Assembly (NCBI GenBank): GCA_003427395.1
Contig: BFEA01000022.1
Coordinates: 2,476,405 to 2,540,404, forward strand
DNA length: 64,000 bases
Direction of reading: 5' to 3'
From: Chara braunii
Taxonomy: Eukaryota; Streptophyta; Charophyceae; Charales; Characeae
Shown one piece after another: positions 11,205 to 22,265 of this stretch. A program made the position numbers and the translations under genes. The first letter of the stretch is position 1; every line of letters begins with the position of its first letter. The notes below the pieces were generated by a model. The model saw only the letters and a program-made list of their open reading frames with translations. It had not been told where the DNA came from and searched no databases.

Positions 11205-12658
11205 CATACTTGCGGCGCATCACGATGCGCTGTACTGCGCACGTGCGCCGCACTGCGCTTCCCGCACGACGCGCGCGCACTGCATGCGGCGCACCTCCAA
11301 AAATGGGGGTCAAAAAAAAAAAAAAAAAGTTGTGAGGGGCGGTAGTAGACCCTGCCCCCTGCTCGCGTAAAATAAGAAACGGGCAGCCAATTTTTTTTGA
11401 AGGCCGCGCGTTGGCCTGAAAGCTTTTAGTAACCTGTAGTCGGGGTAACACTGTGTGTATTGCAGTCTGTATGGTAGGGTTCTTGCAGGCCAGATTCAGT
11501 CATGATGAGGGTCGCGATCTCTCAAAACGTTCTCTTNNNNNNNNNNNNNNNNNNNNNNNNNNNNNNNNNNNNNNNNNNNNNNNNNNNNNNNNNNNNNNNN
11601 NNNNNNNNNNNNNNNNNNNNNNNNNNNNNNNNNNNNNNNNNNNNNNNNNNNNNNNNNNNNNNNNNNNNNNNNNNNNNNNNNNNNNNNNNNNNNNNNNNNN
11701 NNNNNNNNNNNNNNNNNNNNNNNNNNNNNNNNNNNNNNNNNNNNNNNNNNNNNNNNNNNNNNNNNNNNNNNNNNNNNNNNNNNNNNNNNNNNNNNNNNNN
11801 NNNNNNNNNNNNNNNNNNNNNNNNNNNNNNNNNNNNNNNNNNNNNNNNNNNNNNNNNNNNNNNNNNNNNNNNNNNNNNNNNNNNNNNNNNNNNNNNNNNN
11901 NNNNNNNNNNNNNNNNNNNNNNNNNNNNNNNNNNNNNNNNNNNNNNNNNNNNNNNNNNNNNNNNNNNNNNNNNNNNNNNNNNNNNNNNNNNNNNNNNNNN
12001 NNNNNNNNNNNNNNNNNNNNNNNNNNNNNNNNNNNNNNNNNNNNNNNNNNNNNNNNNNNNNNNNNNNNNNNNNNNNNNNNNNNNNNNNNNNNNNNNNNNN
12101 NNNNNNNNNNNNNNNNNNNNNNNNNNNNNNNNNNNNNNNNNNNNNNNNNNNNNNNNNNNNNNNNNNNNNNNNNNNNNNNNNNNNNNNNNNNNNNNNNNNN
12201 NNNNNNNNNNNNNNNNNNNNNNNNNNNNNNNNNNNNNNNNNNNNNNNNNNNNNNNNNNNNNNNNNNNNNNNNNNNNNNNNNNNNNNNNNNNNNNNNNNNN
12301 NNNNNNNNNNNNNNNNNNNNNNNNNNNNNNNNNNNNNNNNNNNNNNNNNNNNNNNNNNNNNNNNNNNNNNNNNNNNNNNNNNNNNNNNNNNNNNNNNNNN
12401 NNNNNNNNNNNNNNNNNNNNNNNNNNNNNNNNNNNNNNNNNNNNNNNNNNNNNNNNNNNNNNNNNNNNNNNAAAAAAAAAAAAAAAAAGGAGGCATGGCA
12501 CACAGTGCGCACCTCGCAGGGGTAGCGCGTCCCCATGCGCTGCGCGCACGACGCACCTTGTGCGCACGTTCGCGCACGTCCGCGCGTAGTGTCACCGCGC
12601 GCAGTCCGCATGGCGCAGCGCACCGCATCGCGCACGGCACAAATGTGCCGCAAGTATG
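11205..12658. mobile_element. hAT-like DNA transposon with 8-bp target duplication
   Basis: The left end reads CATACTTGCGGCGCAT (11205-11220). The right end is its inverted counterpart ATGTGCCGCAAGTATG (12643-12658), 15 of 16 positions complementary. The element is flanked by the perfect 8-bp direct repeat AGAATAAC (11197-11204 and 12659-12666). Eight-bp target duplications and ends beginning with CA are typical of the hAT superfamily. Both subterminal regions are very rich in TGCGC/GCGCA motifs, the usual kind of transposase-binding repeats. The centre is an assembly gap (11537-12471), and no transposase is seen in the readable parts. The copy may be non-autonomous. Confidence 0.8.
11537..12471. 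other. Assembly gap of Ns
   Basis: A 935-base run of N inside the hAT-like element. It is flanked on the right by poly-A. Any transposase gene would lie here and cannot be judged. Confidence 1.
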
Positions 12659-12882
12659 AGAATAACCCAATGGGTACCCATTATCAAGGTACCCATTATC
12701 AAGCCCTTCTGCGTAAAACGTGTCATCAACTTGAATGAAGCCGTGATCAATCTCCTATCCTCCAACTGCCTCGGCCAACTCTAGCAACAGGTCCTGAGCA
12801 TAAACTAGCTCACGCGCTTGTGTAGAGACTTCACCCGCTCCTAGTCGTGCTTCATCACCCTCCCCATTCCGCTATTCACTCC

Positions 12883-13172
12883 CTGCAGATGGGGATATGA
12901 ACAAGTACAGACAACTAGCTCGACATGGCGAGCTGCTCCCACTCCAGCAAATGAAGAACTCTCACTCCCGGTCGTTTATCCACTTCTCTTACCCGAACTT
13001 CACCAGTCTCTCGTTACTGCTTTTCTTACTTCACTAATCAGTCTCTGCAAATGGGGAGAAGAACAAGTGTGGACACCTGCTCGACTACGATAAGCTACAC
13101 TTCCCTCGGATCCAATGTAGAAACTCCCACTTCCAGTTGTTTATTCCTTCTCTCACCCTTACTCTAACTTCC
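12883..13172 (+). repeat. Diverged tandem duplication, period about 162 bp
   Basis: The two copies start at CTGCAGATGGGG (12883) and CTGCAAATGGGG (13045). Both continue with a GAACAAGT block, a CTCCCACTTCC-like block and a TTTATCC/TTTATTCC block. No gene is recognised. Confidence 0.6.
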
Positions 13173-14034
13173 TGTCACCTCTCTTTTCTTGGTGGCTCTA
13201 GTAGCACTCTTGCACAGTCTTCCCCAAACTCGCACTAGTACACCTCGAAGTACGCATAACCACCATATCGAGTACGACCACTCGATTGGTTGTTGCGCAT
13301 TCAAGAATTGAAGTAGCGAGGCCAGCGCTATGCGTCCATTTCCAGATGATAAGCAAGACAACTCCCATACAGACTTAAACAGATCAACGCGCACAATCCC
13401 CAACGCGTTTTGCCTGGCAGCGCACCAGGCTTCTCAAGGGGCAAACCTCATTCCTGCAGCCACCTAACATACCACCTGAGCAAGAGGGCCGTTCAGGCCT
13501 TGCCCTCTAATAATAAAGCTTCCATGCGTGCAACGACGCACGTCACAGGAACGGACTGGGACTCTCCCGTGGCGTGTCATGGCAGACCAGGTAAGCCCTT
13601 GTGTAGATCCGCCGTTGCTCCCTCATGTGTGCACCTGATGTCCTATAGTCTCCCCAGTTCCACGTGTACCGGTTGCGTGTGTGGCTCTAGAATTCCCTGG
13701 TCGGGTGCGAAGTAGACCTATCTGGGTGTTGCATACTGTAACGGTGCAGACCAGAACACGAACCGACCTCTCTCACAAAGTACAAGATAGCATAGCGGAA
13801 GACTTAGATACCAATGATCCGAACAATCAATTGCAATGCAGCCCCGAACATACATCATCATCATCACTCCATGGTGTGAGAGGGTCTGGCGCTCACACAG
13901 GAAGAAATGCGCCAGTCCCCAACCATACACAGACGAAGAAGAGGGGGGTTAGACGAAGAAGAGGGGAAGATGGGAATGCCGTCAACAACAAGTCTTCGGC
14001 ACAGGCCCAAATAGTCCCTCGTCAAAATGTCCGA
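13173..14034. other. Non-coding stretch
   Basis: No family or coding signal is recognised. It lies just 3' of the broken gag of the next element (minus strand) and contains a GACCAGGTAAGCCC splice-donor-like site near 13577 without a supporting ORF. Confidence 0.35.
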
Positions 14035-15145
14035 ATCCCAATGTCGAGTATGGATGCGGGCGACAGAGGTGGCGCCACGGGTTGGGCCTGAGCGCGGGGG
14101 TAGCTTTGGGGTGGCATACTCGCTTGAGGCCCAGCGTATGGTACTACCTGTCCGGACGGAGCCGGACTTCCCCATGGTACAAACGTATTGTATATAGGTC
14201 ATGGCCACTGCCCGAATGGTGGAACTGGCACTTGCGAGGGTCCCGCGCTACTTGATGGAGCCGACGCATTTGGTGGCGCGACTACCACTGTCTGAGGCAT
14301 CTGCCCTTTTCCTGAACCTTGCCCCCCCTGAGCTAGGTTGCGCTGCTTGCGTAGCGCCTTCGAGAGGTGTTGTGGCACCGGCTCTTCCTCTTCCCACTCT
14401 TCTTGAGCATCTTCCTCTACCACTGGTACTTTTCCCTTACCTTGGACCACCGTCACTACCTTTTTCGTATTACCCCAACTTTCCCATAGCCCAGTTCCGG
14501 CAGCACGTCAGTGACAATCCTTCTCACTTTTGGGGTTCCGGACGCTGTGGCATCCCTTTCCTTCCGCTACGCCATTGCAAGCGCATCTGGTGTTGTTCCA
14601 CCTCGTCCAAACTCCCTTCCGCCACGCCTTTGTCAATAGTGGCCACGTACGTTTCTCGCTTCCTCCTCCATGGCTCGCTAGTTCTGCAGCCTCCGCGGCG
14701 GTGAGCAGCCCCAGAAAGATAGCACATTGGGCTTCCTCTGAGATGCCATGAACTTTTCTCGCCTTTCCCCCACCGTGGTGAAGTCGTCCCAGTTCATGGC
14801 TTCTAGGTCCGCCGTGGTCAGCAGTCCATCGCCCATCCTATACTTCCTCCGCATCCCATCCTTAAATCGGGCCCAGCTGCCATTGGCCGCGTTTACAACC
14901 TTCTCTACCTCCTGATGGTGGACATGAAGTACATACTTCAGGATGCGCTTGAACTTTACTTCATCCGATAATCCCACCAAGGCTTGCTCCACCAAGTCCA
15001 ACCAATTTGAGACTCATTCCCCGTTGAAGTGGAAAGTGTCGACTTTGGGGACATTGCTTGGCGTCCTTTCCCGCTTATCCAGTGCCTCAAGGAGGTCCTC
15101 GAGTGTCAGGACCCTCCCCTCACCATCTGCTATAGGTCCCGACAT
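14035..15145 (-). pseudogene. gag of the minus-strand LTR element, broken
   Basis: The frame starts at the ATG at 15145-15143. An in-frame TGA follows near 15020, in a context that suggests CGA-to-TGA. The next fragment (15001-14678) contains a capsid-like helical segment (WARFKDGMRRKYRMGD and MNWDDFTTVGERREKF). Frame changes lead through 14727-14524 (ATIDKGVAEGSLDEVEQHQ) and an acidic segment (14456-14199). A Pro/Gln-rich C-terminal tail then runs to a TGA near 14035. At least one stop and three frame changes make it non-functional. No zinc knuckle is seen. Confidence 0.7.
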
Positions 15146-15515
15146 CTTTGCAGGTTGTCTTTACTCGCCTTTCCTGCTTAAGAAGACCACATCATCTTAC
15201 TCAGCAATCCGATCCTTTCACATATCGCATCAGATTTCTACCATAGTTAGCCTATGACTCAGTCCTAACAGGTCCTACCCCATTTCCATTCCTATAGGAC
15301 CTACTCTAATAAACCCTATTTCCCCTTAATAGGGTCTCCCTCGTGACTTTCCAGTTTAAGCAATCAATCCAATCAAAGATAAGACTTATTATAACAGTTA
15401 TTTTGTCATAGATAATCTGGCAAGATATTATGTACTTAGTCTTGCCTCATATACTTATTTTCTCTCAATCTTATACCCGGATGTCGTTCCACCAAGGACA
15501 ACGGTAGGCTTCCGC

Positions 15516-15535
15516 TATCCCCGGCAACGGCGCCA
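15516..15535 (-). other. Primer-binding site, tRNA-Asp
   Basis: The minus strand reads TGGCGCCGTTGCCGGGGATA, complementary to the 3' end of plant tRNA-Asp(GTC) including CCA. It lies two bases after the LTR end, as expected for first-strand priming. It is not a tRNA gene: the rest of the cloverleaf is missing. Confidence 0.9.
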
Positions 15536-15537
15536 CC

Positions 15538-17269
15538 TGTCGAGCGCATCAGTCCGACACCGCACGAAGCAGCGCGGGACCCTCCCGGCCGCATCACGCA
15601 GGAGTTGGATTTTATCCTCGTTGCGATACATACATGGAGCTTCCGCAAGCCGCTCCGGCCAAGTGCGCCAACCATACCTCTTGCGAGCCCCTACGACAGG
15701 ATAGGGCCTACGCGAGGCACGACTTACCTCCACCCTGAGGGAGCTGTCACTTCCCTTTGGTGGGCGTATCCCCGCCGAGCTACCAGTCCACAGTACGAAA
15801 GCTGATCAGTTGCAATCGCAGGGGTGGACCAGCCGAGGGCGTTTCTCGTTCGCTGTAGCATAGGGGGTACGCGCGGTAATACGCCTCTATCGGACCCGTA
15901 CGCGAACCGACGCTTTGGGGGGCTGAGGTCCCAATCGCGATTCGTCGCCAGTCGACTAGGACGTATCCCACATGCCACGCGCACACCACTATAAAAAGAC
16001 ATAAAAATAAAACTACACACACACACGTACATATACATATACCGAACGACACTAAACAAACAACGCGACAACACTCCTAGTCCCTTAGTAACCGTCCCAT
16101 AACTTTTCGATACAGAAGTCGAATAGGCGACACGCACAAGACTTAGTATAAAACCGCACGAACGCAGGGCCTTCTCATATCGACTCGCAATGCAAGCGTA
16201 CGCAAGCAGTCGTAATGATGGCGTGCTATGTAGTGCCCATAATCAAGCGGTCCCTCGTGGATCCGAGTACCGCTTATGACACTCATGTGTCAGACTCGAA
16301 GTGTCGTGAGGGTCTACTCCCTCACGACATTGCATGACTGAAGGAATAGCCGTGCGGCCGCCACGAGACCTCCGGCCTTTGGCCTGAGTGTCTCGACAGG
16401 CAAGGCAAATAGGCTCTGCGCGGGGGCAGATTCCTTCCCTGCAGAGTCTAGGGCTTGGAATGTCCTGGTGGACCAGCCGAGAGCGTTTCTCGTTCGCTGT
16501 AGCATAGGGGGTACGCGCGGTAATACGCCTCTATCGGACCCGTATGCGAACCGACGTTTTGGGGGGCTGAGGTCCCAATCGCGATTTGTCGCCGGTCGAC
16601 TAGGACGTATCCCACACGCCACGCGCACACCACTATAAGAAAACATAAAAATAAAGCATACACACACACACACGTACATATACATATACCGAACGACACT
16701 AAACAAACAACGCGACAACACTCCTAGTCCCTTAGTAACCTTCCCATAACTTTTCGATACAGAAGTTGGATAGGCGACACGCGCAAGACTTAGTATAAAA
16801 CTGCGCGAACGCAGGGCCTTCTTATATCGACTCGCAATGCAAGCGCACGCAAGCAGTCGCAATAATGGCGTGCTATGTAGTGCCCATAATCAAGCGGTCC
16901 CTCGTCGATCCGAGTACTGCTTATGACACTCATGTGTAGACTCGGAAGTGTCGTGAGGGTCTACTCCCTCACGACATTGCACGACGGAAGGAATAGCCGT
17001 GCGGCCGCTATGAGACCTCCGACCTTTAGCCTGAGTGTCTCGACAGGCAAGGCAAATAGGCTCTGTGCGGGGGCAGATTCCTTCCCTGCAGAGTCTAAGG
17101 CTTGGAATGTCCTGGAAAAGGACCTTGAATTCCGGCCAAGGACCAACGTCCGACTAATAAATTATCAACAAGTACATAATCAATGGAGGGGTCTTTCTCC
17201 CCTTTTTCGACCTCAACCCCTATTTAGTCTTTAATATGCGGGCCTCTCAGGCCACGCGAACGCCCAACA
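15538..17269 (-). repeat. 5' LTR (minus strand) with an internal 645-bp tandem duplication
   Basis: On the plus strand it starts TGTCGAGCGC and ends CGCCCAACA. Two near-identical copies of about 645 bp lie inside it (about 15823-16468 and 16469-17115). Each contains a (CA)n run, ACATATACATATACCGAACG and CTCCCTCACGACATTG. They differ by scattered substitutions and the length of the CA run. A second LTR is not present in the window. Confidence 0.8.
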
Positions 17270-18004
17270 TAGGTACACATATATTTTTATATATTTATAA
17301 GGGGGGATAAAGTATGTGATGATCACATCTCACAATCACAGTGGGACTTCTCACAACCATATATATTTGTGACGATATATATATATATATATATATGACG
17401 ATATATATATATATATATATGTGATCGCAGGCAAACCAATCCAAATCCGAATCACATTACATACGTGCAATCACATCAAAGAGGCAACAAAAGTTCATGC
17501 ACTACACGGAGTCAACCCCAACCACTCTCTATACTCGTTCCCCTCGCTTTAGCCATGCAAGCCCCAACCTCTTGTCCAACCAACCATAATTAAATACTCG
17601 ATACCTCTGTTAAATGGCCATTCAATAAAAGTTCGGGTGAAACCTTAACAAAACAATAAAATCACCAGGGCTAAAGCCTTTTAGGTTGGGTATTGAGGGT
17701 GGATTGGAGTTGAGTCGTAAACCGACGAATCGGTAACCGACCTGCTATCAGTGATAACAGAAGGTGATCCTTGTAGGATCAAGTTGAGCCTAGTCCTGAT
17801 TTCAAATCAAACGTCCAAAAGGACCTGTAACATAAGACAGGCCAACCCCAAGCTAAATCTATGAGTCCAAATCAAGCGTAACCTCCATATCTCAATTCTA
17901 CCAAGGGTCGTTCTACTTAACTAATCCTGGGTCTATCGTTAAACCAATGCCTAAGGGAAAGGTAGGTCTTTTGGCAAAATCTCCTCTATACAAAGTGAAT
18001 TGGC
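17270..18004. other. AT-rich non-coding stretch with (AT)n microsatellites
   Basis: Two (AT)n runs (about 17374-17397 and 17402-17420) are separated by GACG. The rest shows no coding signal. Confidence 0.6.
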
Positions 18005-18600
18005 AAAATTGTCACCTGTCAAAATATAATCTATCTCCTTTAAACTAAGAAAATTTCGGCAGCGCTTCCCGTAGGAAAAGTGTCTTTTCAAAATTTATAT
18101 AAGCCCAAATATGAAAACAAAAATAGTATGTGACTGCCCAAAGTCAAATTTTGTCTAACTCCCTGAATTAGCAAAAATTTGGGCAACACTCCCTTTAGGA
18201 AAGGAGACTTCCTCGATTTGTACTAAGTCAGATATGAACTCAGAATCGATACATGAATTCAGCTTAAGACAAAATTTGATTAACCCCTTAGGTTTGTAGA
18301 AATTTTGGCAGCGCTTCCCGTAGAGAAAGTGTTATTCCAAGATTTATACAAAGCTAAGTTTAGAATAAATAACTAACTTTGACTTTTCAAAGTCCAATTT
18401 TTGTCTAACTCTCTGAATTAGCAAAAAATTGGGCAGCACTCCTTTTAGAAAAGGAGGTTTTCCAGATTTTTACTAAGTCAAAGAGTCAGGACAACTGGAC
18501 CCTGGAAGGGGCAAAATCTGACTAACTCCATGGTTTTGTAGAAATTTTGGCAGCGCTTCCCGTAGAGAAAGTGACTTACCAAAATTCATACAAGACCACG
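18005..18600 (+). repeat. 124-bp tandem array, five units of two alternating types
   Basis: The unit core recurs at 18059, 18183, 18309, 18433 and 18550 (spacing 124, 126, 124, 117). Units 1, 3 and 5 carry GCAGCGCTTCCCGTAG. Units 2 and 4 carry GCAACACTCC or GCAGCACTCC, followed by a fold-back of the type CTCCTTTT-AG-AAAAGGAG. The alternation makes a higher-order period of about 249 bp. No coding signal is present. Confidence 0.8.
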
Positions 18601-18886
18601 TATAATAAATGATCCCAGAAAATGCAGAAATGGACCTAAGTAAAAAAAAAACTTGGCCCAGAAAATGCAGGAATTGAAACTAACTCCTATGGCTCTAGCA
18701 CGTGGCGAGCAACTAAAGCAACTACCTATCAATCTGAAACTCAACTAAGTAGTAGCCTCACTCAGTCACATGCAGGCCAAACCACAAAGGTCAGTACTCT
18801 TACCATCCCCAAAGTTAGATTAGCAAACAATAGTTCATAGTCTTTCAATAATTTATCCCTTTATCCCCAACTTACATAGGGCATAA

Positions 18887-19607
18887 AGCTAGACCACCCA
18901 AACTTATGGAACATGTCTAGCTCAGCCATGAAATATACACAAACACAGGGCACAACAACTTTTCTCTTTTTTGGGCATGTGACTAGGCCACCCTAGCCAA
19001 CCTGAACTGTTTAAATATCCAAACTTTATATACTTGTCTGCACTTTAGTCTTTTGAGGTAGCATATAACCGAGTCGATCATCTTCAGCTTAAGACTCGGT
19101 CTGCCCCTTCGTACCCCAAGTTTATTCTTAATTAGTACTCTCTTCAGTTGGTGACAAGCTATAGTCAGACCACCCAAACTTATGGAACTCTGTATGACTA
19201 GCCTGTTCATAGATAATATAATTATAAAGTATAGCCAAATTACAGCCTTCTGGTTCCAGCATGTGCGAGGCGTTGGACCAAGACCACCCAAACTTATGGA
19301 ACATGTCTTGGTCCTCAGCCTGGTTCAATTCTCTCAAAGCCAAAGCAGGAAGGGACTGAGCCACCCAAACTTATGGAACATGCTCAGACCTCCTCGTTCA
19401 GAAACTAAAGAAACTGAAAAAATGCAAGGTAAGCAAGGCAACCAAGCCACCCAAACTTATGGAACATGCTTGGTCCCTGAAAAGTCATTCAACCCTCACA
19501 AGTCAGAGCAACCAGACCACCCAAACTTATGGAACATGTCTGGTCCTCTCGGCAATCCAAAAATAAACATAGCACAGGGCCTTCCCAAACTTATGGAACT
19601 GGCCCAG
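18887..19607 (+). repeat. Seven hairpins with an invariant 16-nt loop core and variable stems
   Basis: The core CCCAAACTTATGGAAC occurs seven times, each enclosed by a different self-complementary stem. Copies span 18887-18922 (AGCTAGAC/GTCTAGCT), 19165-19202 (imperfect), 19275-19314 (GGACCAAGAC/GTCTTGGTCC), 19353-19390 (CTGAGC/GCTCAG), 19441-19474 (ACCAAGC/GCTTGGT), 19511-19544 (ACCAGAC/GTCTGGT) and 19575-19607 (GGGCC/GGCCC). The stems differ in sequence but stay complementary, which is covariation within one array. The core is read in different frames by the long ORF crossing it (19182-19943), so protein coding does not explain it. No known RNA family is recognised. Confidence 0.85.
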
Positions 19608-21974
19608 CCTTTAGTTGACCCAGTCAAACTTCATGCAATACTGCCTTTCTCCCATCCTTCCCCCAGATGCAGCCCCACAATCTGCTTTCAGCCAAACAAT
19701 AAAACTGAAGCTGACATTGCACGTACATTCCTTGACTTAGTCTGGTTATGTCTTGAAAGTCAAACTGAAAGTCAAAGCAAAGGGGCATGCAGTATATTCA
19801 GTCAAAGTATAAAAAGGGATATAGAAAGGGGCTATAACTGGGTTTATAGAGGGGGAGCAATGATTACCTTTCAGTTCCCTGCCTCCATAACTCCTCCTGA
19901 GTTCCGGCAGAGCTCCCGCAATCGGTGGGCTGACTCCCCGTAGAGTCTTGCTGCGGTCCTACGGGTTGCAATCCCGCCTGCCGCCTTCCTCTCAGAATTG
20001 GATTAGACTTTGAGTAAGAAAGGCAGAAGATAAGGGGTTTCAGACGCTCGATATACAAAAGGGGGACAACTCAACTCTCAGAAGAGGGCCTTGATATCTT
20101 CACTCACCTGAGGGCCTCGCAATGATGGCCAAATAGTAGCAGCTTGGTCAACTTCTGAAGTCAACTCTCAAATTCCACCCTCTGACGCCCTTCCAAATCA
20201 CAGTACTAACCTCCTTAGCCCAATCACCGCTGCACAGCAAGCTGTAACAGTTGGCAATAGCTGGCGGCAGTGTGCAGTAGTTGCAGCTTTCAACAGCCGG
20301 CAACAGCTGTTCATGCACAGCCAACAGATGCAGCAACAAATTAACAGATGCAGCAGCAGTTCGTGCACAGTTAACAGAAGCCGCAGTATGCCGTAGTTAA
20401 CACGACCCCTTCTCTATTTCATCCTACGGAAGAGGCGGCACTCGAGTTAGCAGGCAGACTCCTAATTCGAGCCTGGCTTCTTGCCTCTTCACTCGACAGG
20501 GCGGAAAGTACATCGGTCAACAGCCTAGCCTTCCCCTCGCGGCTGGCCTTGCTTCTGCTTCGTTCAGCAGCGAATAGTGCTGCCAGTCAAGAGGATGGGC
20601 CGGCAGTTTCGCAGCCTGTCTCCTGTCACTCCGAGCTGTAGAATGAGCACCGTACCACCAGCAGGTAAGTCTCCCGACCGCTTACACCAGCTCCACTCGT
20701 GCATCACCCAGTATCACAGGGTGCAGCTTTGCAAGGCCCAATTGGTGCGCTTAGTAGCTGAGCAAAGTGTACAGTAAGTGCACCGTCCATACCCGGCGAG
20801 ATACAGTATACGTTGTAGTAGCTTGGCCTGTTTAAAAAAAACAGGCATAGGGAGGTTGAGCAGCACAGTGTTTAGCAGGCAAACACATAACCTTGCAACC
20901 CCCGTTCCTCGGTACTTCGATCAAAGGACTGGGTGGCACGACAGCCCACTGGTAGGTCCACGCCTCCGAGCTTCCTCCCAGTTACTTCGCTTAGAGGACA
21001 AATAGTGTCCCTAGCCGACAGCCTCCCTGCAGCCCTGCTGGCTCCCTTGGTACATGGGTCGTCGAATATGAGCAATGTACAGGCGAACAGGCAAGTCCTC
21101 TCTCCCTGCCCGCTCGTCGTTTGGCAGCACCCAGCGGCCTGCCAACGACTATGCCTCCAGGCTTTCGTAACCCGCCTCCTTGCTGCTCCGGCTCAGCCGC
21201 CAGGCGAGTTCACAAGCCCTTGTGGCTGCCTTCAGACTACTTCGCCGAACGCTCTGGGTGAAAAGCGCCTCGATCCTACGGCAAGCCCCCACCCGATGAC
21301 TGGCTCCCAACCCTCAGTCTTCCACATATCTACAATCTTTGCTGGTTAAGAAGGCACCCTCCCTCTCTCTTCGCAACTCTCCGAAACTCTGAGAGCTCGT
21401 TTTGTCCGAATCGGCCAAAATAAGCCGAAATTTTCACCCCTTCCTCTCTGACTCCTTAATGCATGTAATCACAGCAGGGAATGACGAAGAGCACTATTCA
21501 CGAAGTCGTACAGACTGCAGTATCGCCGATCACCAGCAGTGGTTACTTCCCGTTCCTAGTGTGCACAACGAGAATGAACCTTTCCCAAAAGATGGGCAAG
21601 GTACATCCAGTGCGCAGTGTCTATCCTTCGTAGCGAAGAAAACGCACACCGTCTGCAACGTCCGACTTTATGATCGGATTCGCTGTCCCTCACCCCCTCC
21701 GCAGCGATTCCTTTCTCGCTCGTTATCAACTAGATCTTCACTTTTCTCATACGACCATAGCCCTCTTTCGAGAAGCTCCACGCACGACCCCTTCTACTAA
21801 CTTCTCTTCTCACTAACTCTTACCTACTTCTAGCCTTGGATCCAGTGTCGCTCGCCCTTAGAATCCCCGATCTTGTCTTTACTCTACCCGGTTTCATCAT
21901 CGATCGGGTGAGATTTTCACTCTTCACCTCGTTCTCCTCAACACCTTCACGCTGTTTATATCTCAACTAACTCT
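19608..21974. other. Non-coding stretch
   Basis: No conserved protein is recognised. It includes a CAGCAG/CAACAG-rich segment (about 20220-20400), a splice-donor-like CAGGTAAGTC near 20662 and an oligo-A run near 20835. Plus-strand ORFs of up to about 140 codons have no family features. Confidence 0.4.
19808..19816 (+). promoter_or_regulatory. Possible TATA box
   Basis: TATAAAAAG lies 200 bp downstream of the hairpin array. The arrangement would fit an LTR-type promoter with the array in its upstream part, but no LTR ends, primer-binding site or gag could be placed around it. Confidence 0.3.
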
Positions 21975-22265
21975 TACTTTACTAACCTACTGCTAAAACT
22001 AACGTCAAATTCGGAATCGCCCGGGGTAAGAACCCCAAATTCGCCTCTCCCCGCGCCTGATTGTGTTAAGAATCGAGTGCGCTGTCTGTCTTCCCCCTCG
22101 CCATATCCTCTCCCTTCGTCAGTTGCTGCGCACCCCGTTTTCTTAATGGCGCCTAGCCTACTAATCTCTAGCCAAAACTAACTTCGAATTTGGAATCGCC
22201 CGGCTCTAGAACCCCCACTTTGCATCCTAGTTCGCCTGATTCCATCGAGAATCGAGCGAACAACA
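21975..22265 (+). repeat. Diverged tandem duplication, period about 179 bp
   Basis: AAAACTAAC followed by GGAATCGCCCGG recurs at about 22013 and 22192. Each is followed by an AGAACCCC block, a TTCGCCT block and an AGAATCGAG block. A weaker third copy may precede it near 21850. Non-coding. Confidence 0.6.

Larger units (their letters stand above)
11128..12763 (+). repeat. 187-bp direct repeat, copy B (split by the hAT-like element)
   Basis: The left part (11128-11204) matches copy A up to AGAATAAC. The right part resumes after the transposon and ends with GTGATCAATCTCCTATCCTCC near 12763. Within it GTACCCATTATCAAG is locally duplicated (about 12674-12702). Confidence 0.8.
14035..17269 (-). 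mobile_element. Minus-strand LTR retrotransposon with tRNA-Asp primer site (5' part only)
   Basis: Read on the minus strand, a 1.7-kb LTR (17269-15538) is followed after two bases by a primer-binding site (15535-15516) and then a broken gag (15145 to about 14035). No protease, RT or integrase follows, so only the 5' third is present. The LTR begins with TG and ends with CA. Confidence 0.8.

Noticed and set aside
11453-12670. Long ORFs spanning the first N gap on both strands
   Set aside because: They consist mostly of undetermined residues and are open only because of Ns.
15516-15535. Possible tRNA-Asp gene
   Set aside because: Only the last 20 bases of the tRNA are matched, directly beside an LTR end, so it is a primer-binding site.
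15436-16862. Minus-strand ORFs repeated in the 645-bp duplication (ending near 15724 and 16314)
   Set aside because: They recur only because the DNA is duplicated. They are Arg/Ser/Cys-rich without domains and lie in an LTR.
19182-19943. A 253-codon plus-strand ORF with repeated HPNLWNM peptides
   Set aside because: The peptides come from the hairpin loop core, which is read in different frames by different copies of the array. Conservation is at the nucleic acid level, and there are no protein features elsewhere in the ORF.
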